Shown: positions 20,416 through 31,519, numbered from the stretch's first letter. The stretch: 39,891 nucleotides of DNA from Tieghemiomyces parasiticus (GCA_027575765.1 JANBPT010000377.1:1-39891); one strand, 5' to 3'. The notes: generated from the sequence alone by a model not told the origin. Translations and numbers: made by a program.

Positions 20416-22676
20416 GACGGTGAAAGGGTTCGAGGAATACGCAATAGTAGAGAATTGGATTCAATGCCAGGTGGAATGGAGGCGACCCAGAACGGCGGAA
20501 TCGGGTGGACCCCGCATGGCACTGGCGAAAAGAAAATTTGTGGCCGGTGTGCAAGGGTGAATGTTCCTCTGCCGGTACAGAGCACGAGGCTATCGGTAAC
20601 TACTGATAGCAAAGAGTTGAAATCCTAACTCCAAAGCCACTTGGGGCACCGATCGTTGTGTCGTATTAAAGACTCATAAAGTTCAGGTTTTCTAAAATCT
20701 AAACAGCGTTTAATAAAACTACCGTCACTCTGTACCACGCAGCAAGGCCTTTCTATCTAGCTATGCCAGCAGGATCTAGAGTCACTTGACTAGAGCCCGG
20801 CAAGCTCTTAATGCCAGGGGTCCATGGCCGTCTCCAGGGTGGGGAGCCTCCTACTGCGCGGCTGCCGTTTGATATCCCTGAATGTTCGGAAATCGCGGAG
20901 AATCAGGCCAGCAGGACTGTAGGGAGGGGCTGCACGACCTTTGACTCGGGTGCCGGAAATTTAGGCAGGTGTAGCTGCAGTGCAATCGGGTGGTGCATTA
21001 TTGTAATAGGGCCACGGGCGGGTGACGGGTCAAATCCCTACATGCCGCCACCTGGGCATGAGGCTTGGGTTCCAACTTGCACCCTACATAGTGGTTGATG
21101 GGAATCTTGGCTCACGAAAAGCATGACGCTGACATGCAAAAGGCCCCCTTTGAAAAAAAAAAAAATAACTGAAAGCATAACTTTGGGTATGGCACTATCC
21201 TGGCGAGTCCCTGGATGGGGACAAGGCGCCCTTTGGGGCACCACCTCCGGTGACCAGAGCCAGCCGGTGAATCATAGAGGTATATCCAAATCTCATCGCC
21301 TGCGACGATAGAATCCAGCGGGTACTCACTGGCTCCCTCAAATTTCTCCATAGAATTGGGCAGAAAATTATACTTCGAGTGGCACTGGTCGTCGGTGAGG
21401 TCGTGTGGAACTCAGCGATTGAAATGGCTGCATAACCCCAAGCCCCTGCGCAGGGCATGATAGTAGGGAAAGCGTAGCAGACATGAACTAGCTGCTCAAC
21501 AGTTAGTCGAGGGCCATTCTCCAGCGGTTTCGTGATTATTCCCTCGTAAAGTTCGCCAATAATTGACCGACCGGCAGCCAGGGCAAGGCATAGCTTCAAG
21601 AGAGTAGTAGCCCCTACAACGGTAAAGCTAGTCGCCCGTTGATGGTGGGGCAGCTTGGGACAATCAAGTCTAGCATGGTACTCAGCTAAGGTATAGTTTA
21701 TAGTGCCCAGTGGTCCTTGGTATTGTAATATCGAATGAGCACCCGCACATGACGGTTGGGAAATTGGTGGGGGTTGGTTGTGGGGTTTCAGAGGTAGGCA
21801 CGATGGGGAGAGATAAAGCGGTAAATTACGAAGTGAGTAATTGTTCATTTCTAAAAAAAATATATCTTTATACCAGTCGGTCCATCGCCTTGGCTACTTC
21901 TCGATTTCATGTATACTGCCAATGTTTTAGGCTCCCGGCTTCACCAAACGCGAAAATTTTGACACCTCTATAGTATGAGGGCTACATATAATAAATTAGA
22001 AATAACGATAAAGTAGGGCTTACTGGTGAGTACATTGACCTCCCGTTAACTGATGGTCACTACGGATTGAGCCGGATAGCCGTTCGTAGTCCCAGCGATA
22101 CCAAGTTGTCCGTATGAGTTATCGGACTATGAGCAACAGGTGAGACCCCTCCCGAAACCGAATCACGCTCGACAGAAAGATGGGGTTTCAATTGTTGGTT
22201 TACAAGAACTGCTGGTTCCTAGGCTACCGGTAACCCCCCCCCGTACATTGGCTGCAACTAAGGATATGTTATCGACGGCAGAGAGCAGCACGGCTGTTCC
22301 GTTGTCTACATTCATGAAGTTACTGCTTAACATCATTTTTCCACAACCCGCCAACCCTTTGATTATGACCTCGCCTTACCTGCTACTGGCCATTTGCTAG
22401 TTCTAGCCCTGGGTCCACTACGCTTACCACTAGGCTACTAATTCGCAGTGACGTCTTCCTTGCCCATTTTTTGTGGACTGCCTCGAGCATACTTTCCACT
22501 GTGTAGTTCGGCGCTGGGGTCGAAGCCCCCTGCTCGTAGTTAGAACCCACCTCCCCTCCTCCGTTTCGATCTGCACATTGCGTCAGGTCCTCTATTTTTC
22601 AGCTCTTGCCAGTAACCCGATCGCTATTCACGCCCGTTCTGGCACTGCTTTTAATCGCTTCGGCCACAGCATTATC
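20416..22676. other. Divergent intergenic region, one doubtful long ORF
   Basis: This lies between the divergent Rrn11-like and TIM50 genes. The longest frame is 217 codons on the minus strand (21195-21848). It has no recognisable domain, biased Pro/Ser composition at its start and no supporting splice pattern, so it is not called as a gene. A13 at 21153-21165 and C9 at 22234-22242 are the most visible simple tracts. The last ~200 nt before the TIM50 ATG should contain its promoter and leader; an in-frame extension there begins only at a GTG (22473). Confidence 0.5.
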
Positions 22677-24365
22677 ATGAGCGCTCGATTCCTTCTGACC
22701 AGCGGTCGCCAGTTGTGGCGATCGCCTGCTATCCTACCCCGCCCCGCTCCTCTACGTGGTCCGTTACGCTTCTTGTCCGATTCTCGCTCGAGTCAACAAC
22801 CCCCTAAGCCGACAAGTGACGCGGCCGCCTCTACCGGGACGAGTAACGGTACCGCCAATGATCCGGCCGCTGCCAACGCCCCTCCATCCGAGTCGTCTGC
22901 GGCTGAATCGGCTCCAGCGCCGCCCTTCAAGCGTGCCCAGTCCATCTACGATTTGGATCCGCTACTGATCCGGCCGCATACTGAGGCATCGGCCGATGCC
23001 GCCTCGACGTCAACCGAGACCACCCCGGCGACCGCCGCGGAAGCCGCCGCCCAGGCCAATGCCGAAGCAGGCCATCCGACTACCGCCTCCACTAGCGCTG
23101 CCGAGACGGATTCAGCCGCTCCCGTGGAAGGTGCACCTCAGGGTAGCGCGGATGGTCCGCCGTTACCGCCGTCAGGGCTGAACCGTCGCCGCCGCGGGGC
23201 CGGCGGACACCGAGGCAAACCCACGTCGTCGGAGGGCAAAGGGCGCAGCGGGCCCATCCTGATCGCCACGGCGTTGCTCGCCGCGGGCACAATTGGATTC
23301 ATGAGCCGACCCCTTGATGCCGCCGAAGAGGAACAAGTGCGATCCAAGAAGCCCAAGGACAGTGGTGACGACTCGATTGACCAAGTGGCGCAGCTGGCGG
23401 CCCCGGGGGCCTTTTGGACGCGCTTCAAGTACCGCCTGGGGGAGTCGATGGGCTACTTTTCGCGCCCGGCGTGGGACAACTTGCTGCCAGACCCGCTCCC
23501 CGAACCCTACCAGCGTCCATACACGCTCCTGATTAACCTGGACGAGACCTTGGTGCATACGTCGTGGGACGTGGACCACGGATGGCGTACGGCCAAACGC
23601 CCTGGGGTCGACTACTTTTTGGGCTACCTGTCCAAATTCTACGAGATTGTGCTCTTCACCACCCAGCCGTCCTACGCCGCCATGCCCATTATTGAGAAAC
23701 TGGATCCCTACGGCTACATCATGTACCACTTGTACCGCGAATCAACCCGCTATGAAGACGGCGTCTACCTTAAAGACATTACCAAACTGAACCGCGACCC
23801 GGCCAAGGTCGTCGCCCTAGACTCTAACCCGGCTGCCTACGCCCGCCAGCCCCGCAATCTGGTTGCCTTAAAACCCTGGAAGGGCGACCCCGAGGACACG
23901 TATCTGACCGACATCATGCCGTTCCTCGAGTACCTGGCTATGAGCGATGTCCCTGACGTGCGCGGCGTTCTTGACTACTACCAGGGCAAGGATGTGGCCC
24001 GCGAGTTCAACGCCTGGGAGAAGGACCTCCAACATCGCCTACGCGAACGGTGGGAGGAGGACCGCGCGCGTAAGGCCCAGGGCCTGTCCGGCTGGCTGAG
24101 TGCCGTGGCCGGTGGTAGCACTGGAGAGGAGCCGCCGCTGCCCCTGTTTGTTCAGCACCGCCAGGCCATGCGCCAGGCCTACGAGGAGGAACTGGAAACC
24201 GTCAAGCAGCAGGCCGAAGCTGAACGCGCCCGCATGATGGAGGAACAGACCCAACAGCTCAAGGATATGAAGCTCACCATGTGGAAGATCATCCAGGAAG
24301 GCGGGATCCCGCAACCACCCAACCCTAATGGCGGCCCAGAAGCTGGTGGTGACCGTAAGGAGTGA
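22677..24365 (+). CDS. TIM50: Mitochondrial import translocase subunit Tim50
   Basis: 562 residues from the first in-frame ATG at 22677-22679. The N-terminus MSARFLLTSGRQLWRSPAIL is an Arg/Ser-rich presequence. Residues about 40-190 are Ala/Thr/Pro/Ser low-complexity sequence. A single membrane span (PILIATALLAAGTIGF, about 193-208) precedes the intermembrane-space FCP1-like domain. That domain has LLINLDETLVHTSW (about 284-297), HGWRTAKRPGVDYFLGYLSKFYEIVLFTTQ, EDGVYLKDITKLNRD and ALKPWKGDPEDTYL. The C-terminal ~70 residues are a charged coiled coil. Tim50 is the TIM23 receptor that takes precursor proteins from the TOM complex and keeps the channel closed. The phosphatase motif DxDxT is degenerate (N-L-D-E-T), as expected for Tim50. 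The protein is longer than yeast Tim50, mainly through the low-complexity region. Confidence 0.95.
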   Translation: MSARFLLTSGRQLWRSPAILPRPAPLRGPLRFLSDSRSSQQPPKPTSDAAASTGTSNGTANDPAAANAPPSESSAAESAPAPPFKRAQSIYDLDPLLIRPHTEASADAASTSTETTPATAAEAAAQANAEAGHPTTASTSAAETDSAAPVEGAPQGSADGPPLPPSGLNRRRRGAGGHRGKPTSSEGKGRSGPILIATALLAAGTIGFMSRPLDAAEEEQVRSKKPKDSGDDSIDQVAQLAAPGAFWTRFKYRLGESMGYFSRPAWDNLLPDPLPEPYQRPYTLLINLDETLVHTSWDVDHGWRTAKRPGVDYFLGYLSKFYEIVLFTTQPSYAAMPIIEKLDPYGYIMYHLYRESTRYEDGVYLKDITKLNRDPAKVVALDSNPAAYARQPRNLVALKPWKGDPEDTYLTDIMPFLEYLAMSDVPDVRGVLDYYQGKDVAREFNAWEKDLQHRLRERWEEDRARKAQGLSGWLSAVAGGSTGEEPPLPLFVQHRQAMRQAYEEELETVKQQAEAERARMMEEQTQQLKDMKLTMWKIIQEGGIPQPPNPNGGPEAGGDRKE

Positions 24366-26671
24366 ATGGTTCCGTTCTCGTCACCTGGAAGCAGTAGAAT
24401 TGACCACTTAAAAATGTTACCGATTACCTCCTTCCTAGCCATTGAACGCTAATAAAAGAGTTGTGGCCGACAATCCAGTCCTCGGTGATGTGAAGGTGAA
24501 GTGCAATATTCGCTAAGCAGCACTATTTCTCCCATTTGTATCACAACATAACAGAGTCTAGAAGGCCATACTCCGACGAGTTTCATGGTGCTTATGGTCT
24601 TGAACATCGCTTGATCTCATACCATTACCATACCGATTGTCCCCCTGCTTCTAATTTGCTATAATTGGATTTTCGTGATAATACTTTATTAGAGATGCTT
24701 GGAGAATTACCTGTAATTGTAGGATGGCGAGATAAAGAATGAGATTAGTGTCACATCAAATTATCACTGACACCTGAAGTGCACTCGATAGGTCAATATC
24801 AGAATGGTAGTATCGACATACGCCCCAACAGTAATTTTAGTTTCGATGTCGATAATTTTCGGGGGTCCGACGGCTCTTCCTGAAACGGAGGTTTTCATCA
24901 CAGACTTTAAGCAAAAGACACCGTATGCCTCAGATAAATACCTTTATTTACGGACGCCGTAGGCTTGTTATTCGATCAAGCCACGTTACGTTGGGGGGAT
25001 CTGTGGATGTCGAATAGGACGAATGAAGGGAAAAAAGCAGATGTTAGAATACACACTAAGAGCCCGTAGCCAGCTATGACAGTACAAGTGAGTTGTCAGA
25101 CATCCAAGGAAGTGTTTGCCGGCATCAGGTGCGATACCCGCCCACACCGGGACCAAGGCAGAAGGTCAACAGCAGTGGATGTGCTCACCCACCACGCAGA
25201 GGACGCACAAGCGTTGCGCAACACCAGAATGGTGAGCGGTCAGCGAGGATCAACCCTGCGCAGTAGGGCACGACCCACCAGCTGCGGGTTGAGACCATGA
25301 TCTGCCCGATACAACCAGCGAAGCTTTGGTACCGACTGGACCCCTTCAGAGCCCCCTTTCGGTGGAAACTGCGGATTAATGTCATCATCATCCAACTCTT
25401 AAGAGTAATATTAGATGATTAGCTTACCTAGTACTTATAAGATGACGTGGAGACCTGAGAACGGAAAGGATAACGAGCTGAACTTTGGGAGCGACGGAAA
25501 GGTAATCGGTCAGTTAATATATTGCTGGGAACCAGCTAATTGATAGCTACATAAACTTAGAAGACCTCAGGTAATCACTGGCTTGGTGCCGGAGCTCATG
25601 GACCTACACGCCAGATATGTGCCCAAAACGGACGGTCCAACAGGTCCAGTCACAAGAACGGCGGGGTTTTTCTCCGCATCGTGGATAGGACAAAGGAAAA
25701 GAAGCATTATGGGTATCATCACAGGAGAAGAAGCGTTGAGAGCCGAAGGCAAGAGTGGGATTCTTACCTGTTAGTCAATTATATTTGCCATGATCAAGGG
25801 TGGAGTTGCTAATGCAGCCCAAGGGGAAATGCTAGAATACAAGATGAGAATGGAGAGAAAGGAAGGATGATGGGTTGGAGATAAGCAACGCAGTCCAGGC
25901 CCTTTATAGCCCAAAGTAGCACCGCACCTGATGGTCCCACCATGCCCTTTTTTTCAACTAGATCCGCAGAATACGCACTCTCTGGGTCGGCATGAAGGCT
26001 TTTTTTTTTCGCCCCGCTTTTTAGGCTCTGTAGTTTTTCGGTCGGCTTCGGTCGCTACATCGCACTTTTTTTTTTTTCTTTCCGGTTGACTCGACAAATA
26101 TCATGTGATTTTATTTCACCTGCTCTGCGACATTTCCTCGTCCTGACCAGGCGATGACACTTCAATCACCAGTGCCATGCGGCGCTCTGATATCTCCGAT
26201 GTTGGTCTTCTGCTCTGAGATGCAGAGCATGGCCGCGTGCCGGTCGGTGAGTTGAGCAGCTGACCGGTCCATAGCCTGCCCCCGCTGGCACCCATTCCGG
26301 GTTGTAATTGAGAATCTACCTCAGAAGCCCAGCTGTAGTAATCAGCGTAAGTCATTCGTAGGCTGCGGCTGGTTCTCGCCTCCAGGAATAGCATATACTC
26401 AGGTACAGGCACGGCACGTTCCCCACCTGGTTGGCATATGGAGATTCTGTCCTGGCCAGTTAGGCTTGAATACGTTCCTTAGGATTCGTACCGCTACCTG
26501 CACCTTTCCGCCCACGCTTACCCCTGCCCGTCATCCTTCTTCGCACTTCAGGCCCCGCCACCGCCCGCCCTTTCTATGCCCCTTCCATCTACTGCCCTCC
26601 CATCCGTTCTGGCGGCCGCCCTTTTTTAACCCACCCCACTAACACCGCCACCACTTCTTCGCTTGTCCATC
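24366..26671. other. Intergenic region TIM50 to RAD6
   Basis: 2.3 kb with only short, motif-less open frames, the longest about 98 codons. The right part is the RAD6 promoter side. It has T-rich tracts at 25948-25954 (T7), 26000-26009 (T10) and 26066-26077 (T12), then a strongly pyrimidine-rich leader from about 26500 to the ATG. No RNA gene was recognised. Confidence 0.5.
24451..24456 (+). terminator. Polyadenylation signal AATAAA of TIM50
   Basis: A perfect AATAAA hexamer starts 86 nt downstream of the TIM50 stop codon. Confidence 0.65.
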
Positions 26672-27127
26672 ATGTCGACGCCTACTCGCCGTCGTCTTAT
26701 GCGAGACTTCAAACGCCTCCAACATGATCCCCCTTCGGGTGTCTCGGGCAGCCCGCACCCGGACAACATCATGGTCTGGGATGCGGTCATCTTTGGGCCC
26801 GAGGACACACCCTTCGAGGACGGTATCTTTAAGCTCCGCCTGACCTTTGATGAGACGTACCCCAACAAACCGCCCAACGTGCGCTTCGTGACGCGCATGT
26901 TCCACCCGAACGTATACGCCAGCGGCGAGCTTTGTCTGGATATTTTGCAGAACCGCTGGAGCCCCACCTACGACGTGTCGAGCATCCTGACTTCGATTCA
27001 GAGTCTCTTACACGATCCCAACCCGAATAGTCCCGCCAATTCGGAGGCTGCCCAACTCTACCGCGAGAATCGTAAGGAGTACCTCCGTCGAGTGGCAGAG
27101 ACTGTGCAGGAGACATGGGAGGCGTAG
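26672..27127 (+). CDS. RAD6: Ubiquitin-conjugating enzyme E2, Rad6/Ubc2 type
   Basis: 151 residues, the size of S. pombe Rhp6. The ATG at 26672-26674 gives [20 protein letters not shown], a near-exact Rad6 N-terminus; an in-frame extension upstream starts only at TTG. The UBC fold is complete: [16 protein letters not shown], the HPN triad (78-80), catalytic Cys88 in [18 protein letters not shown], and [21 protein letters not shown]. The C-terminus ends shortly after the last helix (VQETWEA), so it lacks the acidic tail of the S. cerevisiae protein. Rad6 monoubiquitinates PCNA with Rad18 and histone H2B with Bre1, and ubiquitinates N-end rule substrates with Ubr1, in nucleus and cytoplasm. The gene has no intron. 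Confidence 0.97.
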   Translation: MSTPTRRRLMRDFKRLQHDPPSGVSGSPHPDNIMVWDAVIFGPEDTPFEDGIFKLRLTFDETYPNKPPNVRFVTRMFHPNVYASGELCLDILQNRWSPTYDVSSILTSIQSLLHDPNPNSPANSEAAQLYRENRKEYLRRVAETVQETWEA

Positions 27128-27952
27128 CTGTATGCGTACTGCTGGGCTATACGTTGACCTGGCCACCCGCCAGGCTGTCCGCCCCCCTCTCTTTTCTTCG
27201 CACACCTACTGGCCACCTCTCCTTTTGACCGACTTGTCGTTCAAGCTCCTCTCCTCGCTGCCGGTGTACCGGTCGGCACGCTTACAAGGTTCCATGCCAA
27301 GGTTTCCCTCCACCTGCCATCGTACTTTGCTGGCAGCGTGTGCTCTGCTCTTGCATTTTCCATACTACCCTTCTTCCTATTCCACCCCGGGCTTTCAGCA
27401 TGGTGGAGCCGAAACCGAGTTTCCCAGGTCCGACTGTACTCTATCCAATAATAATTTAGTGACCCCTTCACCAGCCATGTATATTTTGACCGATAAGACG
27501 TTGGTGGGCTATATTGAGCGGGGCGGGCACGGCAACTAATGCGAGGGTATATTACAAGCCGACTCTGGTAGATGTGGCGCGTGATGCAGATAGAAAAACT
27601 GGCATGGTGTGCGACGTCCAACGGTGCAGTGCGGCGGGTGTTAGGCAGAACCGCACGGTAGAATACGCCGCTATAAGGCCTCACAGCCAGGCAGGCTCTA
27701 ACGTCCGGTGGACAATCTGAAAAAAAAAATTACACGCGTCCAAAGAAAAAGCAACCGGCGGTTTGTGGATTCATCCAGCCTGCCCTGTGGTGCTCGTCAC
27801 AAGATTTCCATCTCTTCCCCGATTCCCCTTGTGCTCGCCACCCGCCTCCCATGCCATCTCGTTTAACGCACCCTCCTTGTTAGATCCCACACCTATCTCA
27901 ACTCGCCTTCCCACCCACCCACTTCCTCCTCCCTCATTCTGTCCTTGCCATC
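27128..27952. other. Intergenic region RAD6 to RPB5
   Basis: 825 nt holding the RAD6 3' UTR and the RPB5 promoter. A10 at 27720-27729 is followed by a CT-rich leader (about 27800-27950) leading to the RPB5 ATG. Short open frames here have no motifs. Confidence 0.5.
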
Positions 27953-28579
27953 ATGGAAGTCGACGACCGCGAGATCGCCCGCCTGTGGAAGGTCAGCCGC
28001 ACTGTGTACCAGATGCTTAACGACCGGGGCTTCCTGGTGGGCCAGTCCGAACTGACGATGGACCTAGACACATTCCGGGAGCGGTATGCGCGCGGAGGCA
28101 AAGTAGACCGCAATTCGCTGGTCTTTCTTGTCAAGCGTCGCGATGACCCCACGGACCAGATCCTGGCCTTCTTTCCGGAGGAAACCTCACTGGGCGTGGG
28201 CCCCATCCGCAAGTACTGCGAGCGTATGGTTAGTCAATTAGTGAGCCGCTGTCTGATTATCTACCCCAAGAATCTTACGCCGGCGGCCGTGAAGGCCATC
28301 GACCAGGTCCGCGAGAAGTACCATATCGAGTTTTTCCACGAGTCGGAACTGCTCGTTAATATCACGCACCACCGGTTGGTCCCGCAGCACAAGATTTTGA
28401 CGGCCGAGGAGAAACGGACCCTCCTCCAGCGGTACCGTTTGAAGGAGACCCAGCTCCCACGTATCCAACACTCAGACCCCGTCGCCCGATACTACGGTCT
28501 CAAGCGCGGCCAGGTTGTCATGATTAGCCGCGCTAGTGAGACCGCCGGCCGCTATATTACCTACCGCGTGTGCATGTAA
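27953..28579 (+). CDS. RPB5: RNA polymerase I/II/III shared subunit Rpb5 (RPABC1)
   Basis: 208 residues from ATG 27953-27955 in context GCCATCATGG; human and yeast Rpb5 are about 210-215. The N-terminal jaw domain (about 1-135) starts EIARLWKVSRTVYQMLNDRGFLVGQ and includes DPTDQILAFFPEE. The C-terminal assembly domain is highly conserved: FHESELLVNITHHRLVPQHK, EEKRTLLQRYRLKETQLPRIQ, SDPVARYYGLKRGQVV and the final ISRASETAGRYITYRVCM. This subunit forms the lower jaw that contacts downstream DNA in all three nuclear polymerases and is equivalent to archaeal RpoH at its C-terminus. Single exon. No duplication or damage is seen. Confidence 0.97.
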   Translation: MEVDDREIARLWKVSRTVYQMLNDRGFLVGQSELTMDLDTFRERYARGGKVDRNSLVFLVKRRDDPTDQILAFFPEETSLGVGPIRKYCERMVSQLVSRCLIIYPKNLTPAAVKAIDQVREKYHIEFFHESELLVNITHHRLVPQHKILTAEEKRTLLQRYRLKETQLPRIQHSDPVARYYGLKRGQVVMISRASETAGRYITYRVCM

Positions 28580-28857
28580 ACAATCTTTTCGATTTCTCTC
28601 TATAAAACGCCACGTTTATCCTGGGGTCCTTTCACCGGTTTTGCTCACCAGCGCGAGCTTTCACTTTCAGGTGCTTTAGTTTGTTTGTTTTTATATAATA
28701 GGGGCATGTCATGCCTGAGGAACTCTACTATACCCTTAAACACGCACACGATTAAAGCCAGGGAGTAGACGTGATCGGCTGTGGTGGGGTTGCCAAGGAG
28801 GCAGCGGGGCGAAGCGAGGTTACTTCAGTTCAACCCCACCAACTAGAGGCATCACAC

Positions 28858-29835
28858 TTATTTGCGGTCCTGAGAGCGCCATACGTTAATACAATACTGC
28901 AGCTTATACAACGCCAAGGCTTCCAGCGGCAGCTTCTTGTTCAACTGGAAGAGCGGAACCCACGGTGTTGTCCGGGCGCTTTGCTCGTCCAACTGTCTCT
29001 GGCTATGGATCTCTGTCGCCCGCAGCGCGTTGCCAGGCTCCGCACGAGTAATTATGAAGTAGCCGACTCGGCTGTCGCCGCTGGCGGTAGCCATCGCGCG
29101 CTCCGCGACGAATGGTTTCGCAAAGGCTCTAGGTGCCTTCACTTTCGCCTCCGGGGCCTTGGTAAACGGGTTAGCGGCGACAGCGCGACCTAGCGCACGG
29201 AGCGGAGCCAGTACGGCAGAGGCTGACTGCTTGGGAAACAAAGCTGGATAGTAGAGGCGAAGCCACCACTGATCAGCCTCACGGAACAGGGCGTGGAGCA
29301 GCCGGGCGGAGTCGAGGTGCAGGCCCCCCGAGGACCGAAACAGATACGAGATGCCCCCGCCCGATAGGAATTGGGCCTTAAAGCGTAGATACTCAACGCT
29401 ATGGTGGCCCAATGGATTTTTACCCGTCAGGACCAGTGAGTTGCCCATGTCACTCCATGTGCTGTCCATGCTGTCCTGACGGTGGAGCCGATCGGGCAGG
29501 GAGGTGAACCCACTGGCACTGGGTACCTGGAGGAATTGGTCCGTCCCGTCGCGACGCTTCCTGCTCGGCTTGGAGAGGGTGAGGGGCAGTTCAGCTTCCG
29601 GGTTGGCCAAGACCATGCAGAGTTCCCGGAGTGTATCTTCGCCCGGCTCCGCGAAGGAAATGTACGAGGTGGCACTAGCGGAACTGGCCGGCGGGCGGTA
29701 TGAGTAACTGGAGCTGGAGCTATCCTCGGTGGAGCCCACCCGACTGCGGGAATAGAGGGCCTGTGTGCTGTGGGGGAAGGAAAACCCCGTGAAGCCCAGG
29801 AACAGAAGTGACGCTAGAGAAGTCGCGATCCTCAT
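28858..29835 (-). CDS. Predicted secreted protein of unknown function
   Basis: 325 residues from ATG 29833-29835. I do not recognise the family. The N-terminus MRIATSLASLLFLGFTGFSF is a typical signal peptide, with likely cleavage after STQA (about residue 26). A Ser/Tyr-rich stretch follows (about 38-60). A tetrabasic RKRR at about 92-95 could be a Kex2-like processing site. The middle (about 145-200) looks folded, with GHHSVEYLRFKAQF, GGGISYLFRSSGG and EADQWWLRLYYPALF. There is no second membrane span and no GPI-type tail, and only two Cys were noted. Coding quality is supported by the signal peptide, GC-rich codons and uninterrupted length. It lies tail-to-tail with RPB5, 278 nt away. An effector, cell-wall or secretory-pathway protein are all possible. 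Confidence 0.65.
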   Translation of the reverse strand: MRIATSLASLLFLGFTGFSFPHSTQALYSRSRVGSTEDSSSSSYSYRPPASSASATSYISFAEPGEDTLRELCMVLANPEAELPLTLSKPSRKRRDGTDQFLQVPSASGFTSLPDRLHRQDSMDSTWSDMGNSLVLTGKNPLGHHSVEYLRFKAQFLSGGGISYLFRSSGGLHLDSARLLHALFREADQWWLRLYYPALFPKQSASAVLAPLRALGRAVAANPFTKAPEAKVKAPRAFAKPFVAERAMATASGDSRVGYFIITRAEPGNALRATEIHSQRQLDEQSARTTPWVPLFQLNKKLPLEALALYKLQYCINVWRSQDRK

Positions 29836-31519
29836 TGTGATGGGCGGCTAATAAAAACTGGAAATTAAAGTCACTGAATCGTAATCATAGGTAAGCACTC
29901 ATATATATGAGATGTACGCAGTTGTGAGTTACTAAAGGTGAATAAATAACAAATTTTAAAGGAGACAGCAGTACCGTAACCACGAACTATGAAAAAATAA
30001 GTAAAAGGGTTTCGCTCCTTCTCTACCCCTCACCGCGTACAGCTTACTATATACCGCCGTCCCGTCTATTCAGGCTGTATTTCGAACCATTATACAGGGT
30101 GGAGATGAGGTAGCCGGAGAGGAAAAACAAGCACTGACGCACCGATGGCTACGGGACCCTGCCGTTCAGCTCACCGTGTATCACCAGGGAAGCCAACCAG
30201 GGTAAAAGGAGGCGGCGCGGCCTAAGGCTGCTAAAACCCACAAGCCTTCCGTTGTGTAACCCACCTGCGTCTAATATCCAACCCCGGCGGTGTCAAAGGC
30301 GATCGAAAAGGGGGACTCTGTCCGGCTACTCATAACCGACCTTAGCTTAAAAGAGGAGCGACGTCGAATCTGTATCTTGCGGCCTCCGAAAAAGGGGGTC
30401 TCGATATCAGCAGGTCTGGCAAAGGGAGATGGTTCTACACGTCCTACGATAACCTCAGAGAGAATAATGATGAAGGGGGCAATCGTTGGTTTGCCAAGCT
30501 AGGTGCACTGTTCGCTGGAGGCCGGTAAAGCTCTAATATGTAGAAGGCTGAGGGGGGTTGCGTACGGACATGACGACCTTTGCACCTTTTACACACATGG
30601 TAATTATCACCGGTGGCCCTTCCTTCCCTCTACTTCAAGAGGTGGTGACGGTAGGTAACTGCGCAATCATAGGTACGTCCAGCCTAGTCTATGAAAGAAG
30701 GGACGGTTGAAGAGACACCCGTGTGACCTCTACTATCATGAGTATCGATTGCTGCCTCGATGCCCCAGGTACAGTCTCCGATCATTGGAAGCGAGCATAG
30801 TGATAGCGGACTGACAAATTCCATTCAAAGCGCTGTATACGTGCCCCTAGCTTGAACGGGAATCAATGTCAAAGACTACTCATACCTGGGAACCATGTCA
30901 TCACTGGGACACATACCCAACCGACGTCCTGAAATGTACCAGGGGCTAAAAAATTGCCCGAAGCTATGAGAAGGTCCTAGATAGTTTCCCAGTTGCCCGG
31001 CGCGTCATCTTCGACGTCACAGGGCCTGTGTGGTATTTCCGTATGGCTATTGACATGCGACGCAGCTGTAATCCTCCAACGGGTACTGAGAGTGACGAAA
31101 GCCAACCTGTCAGGTGGGGGGAGGAGGAGTGACGAATATAGGATGGCAAGGAGAAGACGCTAGTAACCAGATAGGGCTGCCAATCACTTCTGCTAGAAAG
31201 GAATCGTAATGACGTCAAGCCGATAATTTTACAACCTCCGCGTTACGTCACAGTTTTATCCGCTTCTTTCTAATTCCCGCTCTCTACACGAAACCCACAA
31301 CACCAGGTACCCAGAATTTTAAACAGGTACCGACCGGGTATAACTTGCAAGCCGAATTGTCAGATATAAATAGGATGCCCAGTGCCGTCTTTTTCCAGCT
31401 CCATATCAATCAACCTTACTACTTCCACCCACATCCCACCAATCATCCGTGCACTCCTCCGCAACCCACACCTCCTTCCCTCCCATCTTCCTCCCCTTAC
31501 TCCCACTACCACCGCCACC
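29836..31519. other. Divergent intergenic region (secreted protein / CsbD-like gene)
   Basis: 1.7 kb holding two divergent promoters. The left ~200 nt are AT-rich. No open frame exceeds about 85 codons except the 5' extension of the CsbD-like frame. The right end carries a TATA box and a C-rich leader for the CsbD-like gene. Confidence 0.5.
31365..31372 (+). promoter_or_regulatory. TATA box of the CsbD-like gene
   Basis: TATAAATA, a full match to TATAWAWR, lies 148 nt upstream of the CsbD-like ATG. A pyrimidine-rich leader follows it. It is the clearest TATA box in the window. TATA-containing fungal promoters are often stress-inducible, which fits the encoded family (inference). Confidence 0.65.

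Noticed and set aside
21000..21055. tRNA B-box-like GGGTCAAATCCC
   Set aside because: The flanking sequence does not fold into acceptor, D and anticodon stems, and the T-stem does not pair.
25755..25775. Sequence resembling the 5' end of U1 snRNA (ATTCTTACCTG)
   Set aside because: The first bases differ from ATACTTACCTG and the following sequence does not match U1.
26041..26080. Hairpin-like GGCTTCGGTC followed by T12, considered as a Pol III transcript end
   Set aside because: No A/B box or recognisable RNA family upstream. The T tract fits a poly(dA:dT) promoter element upstream of RAD6.
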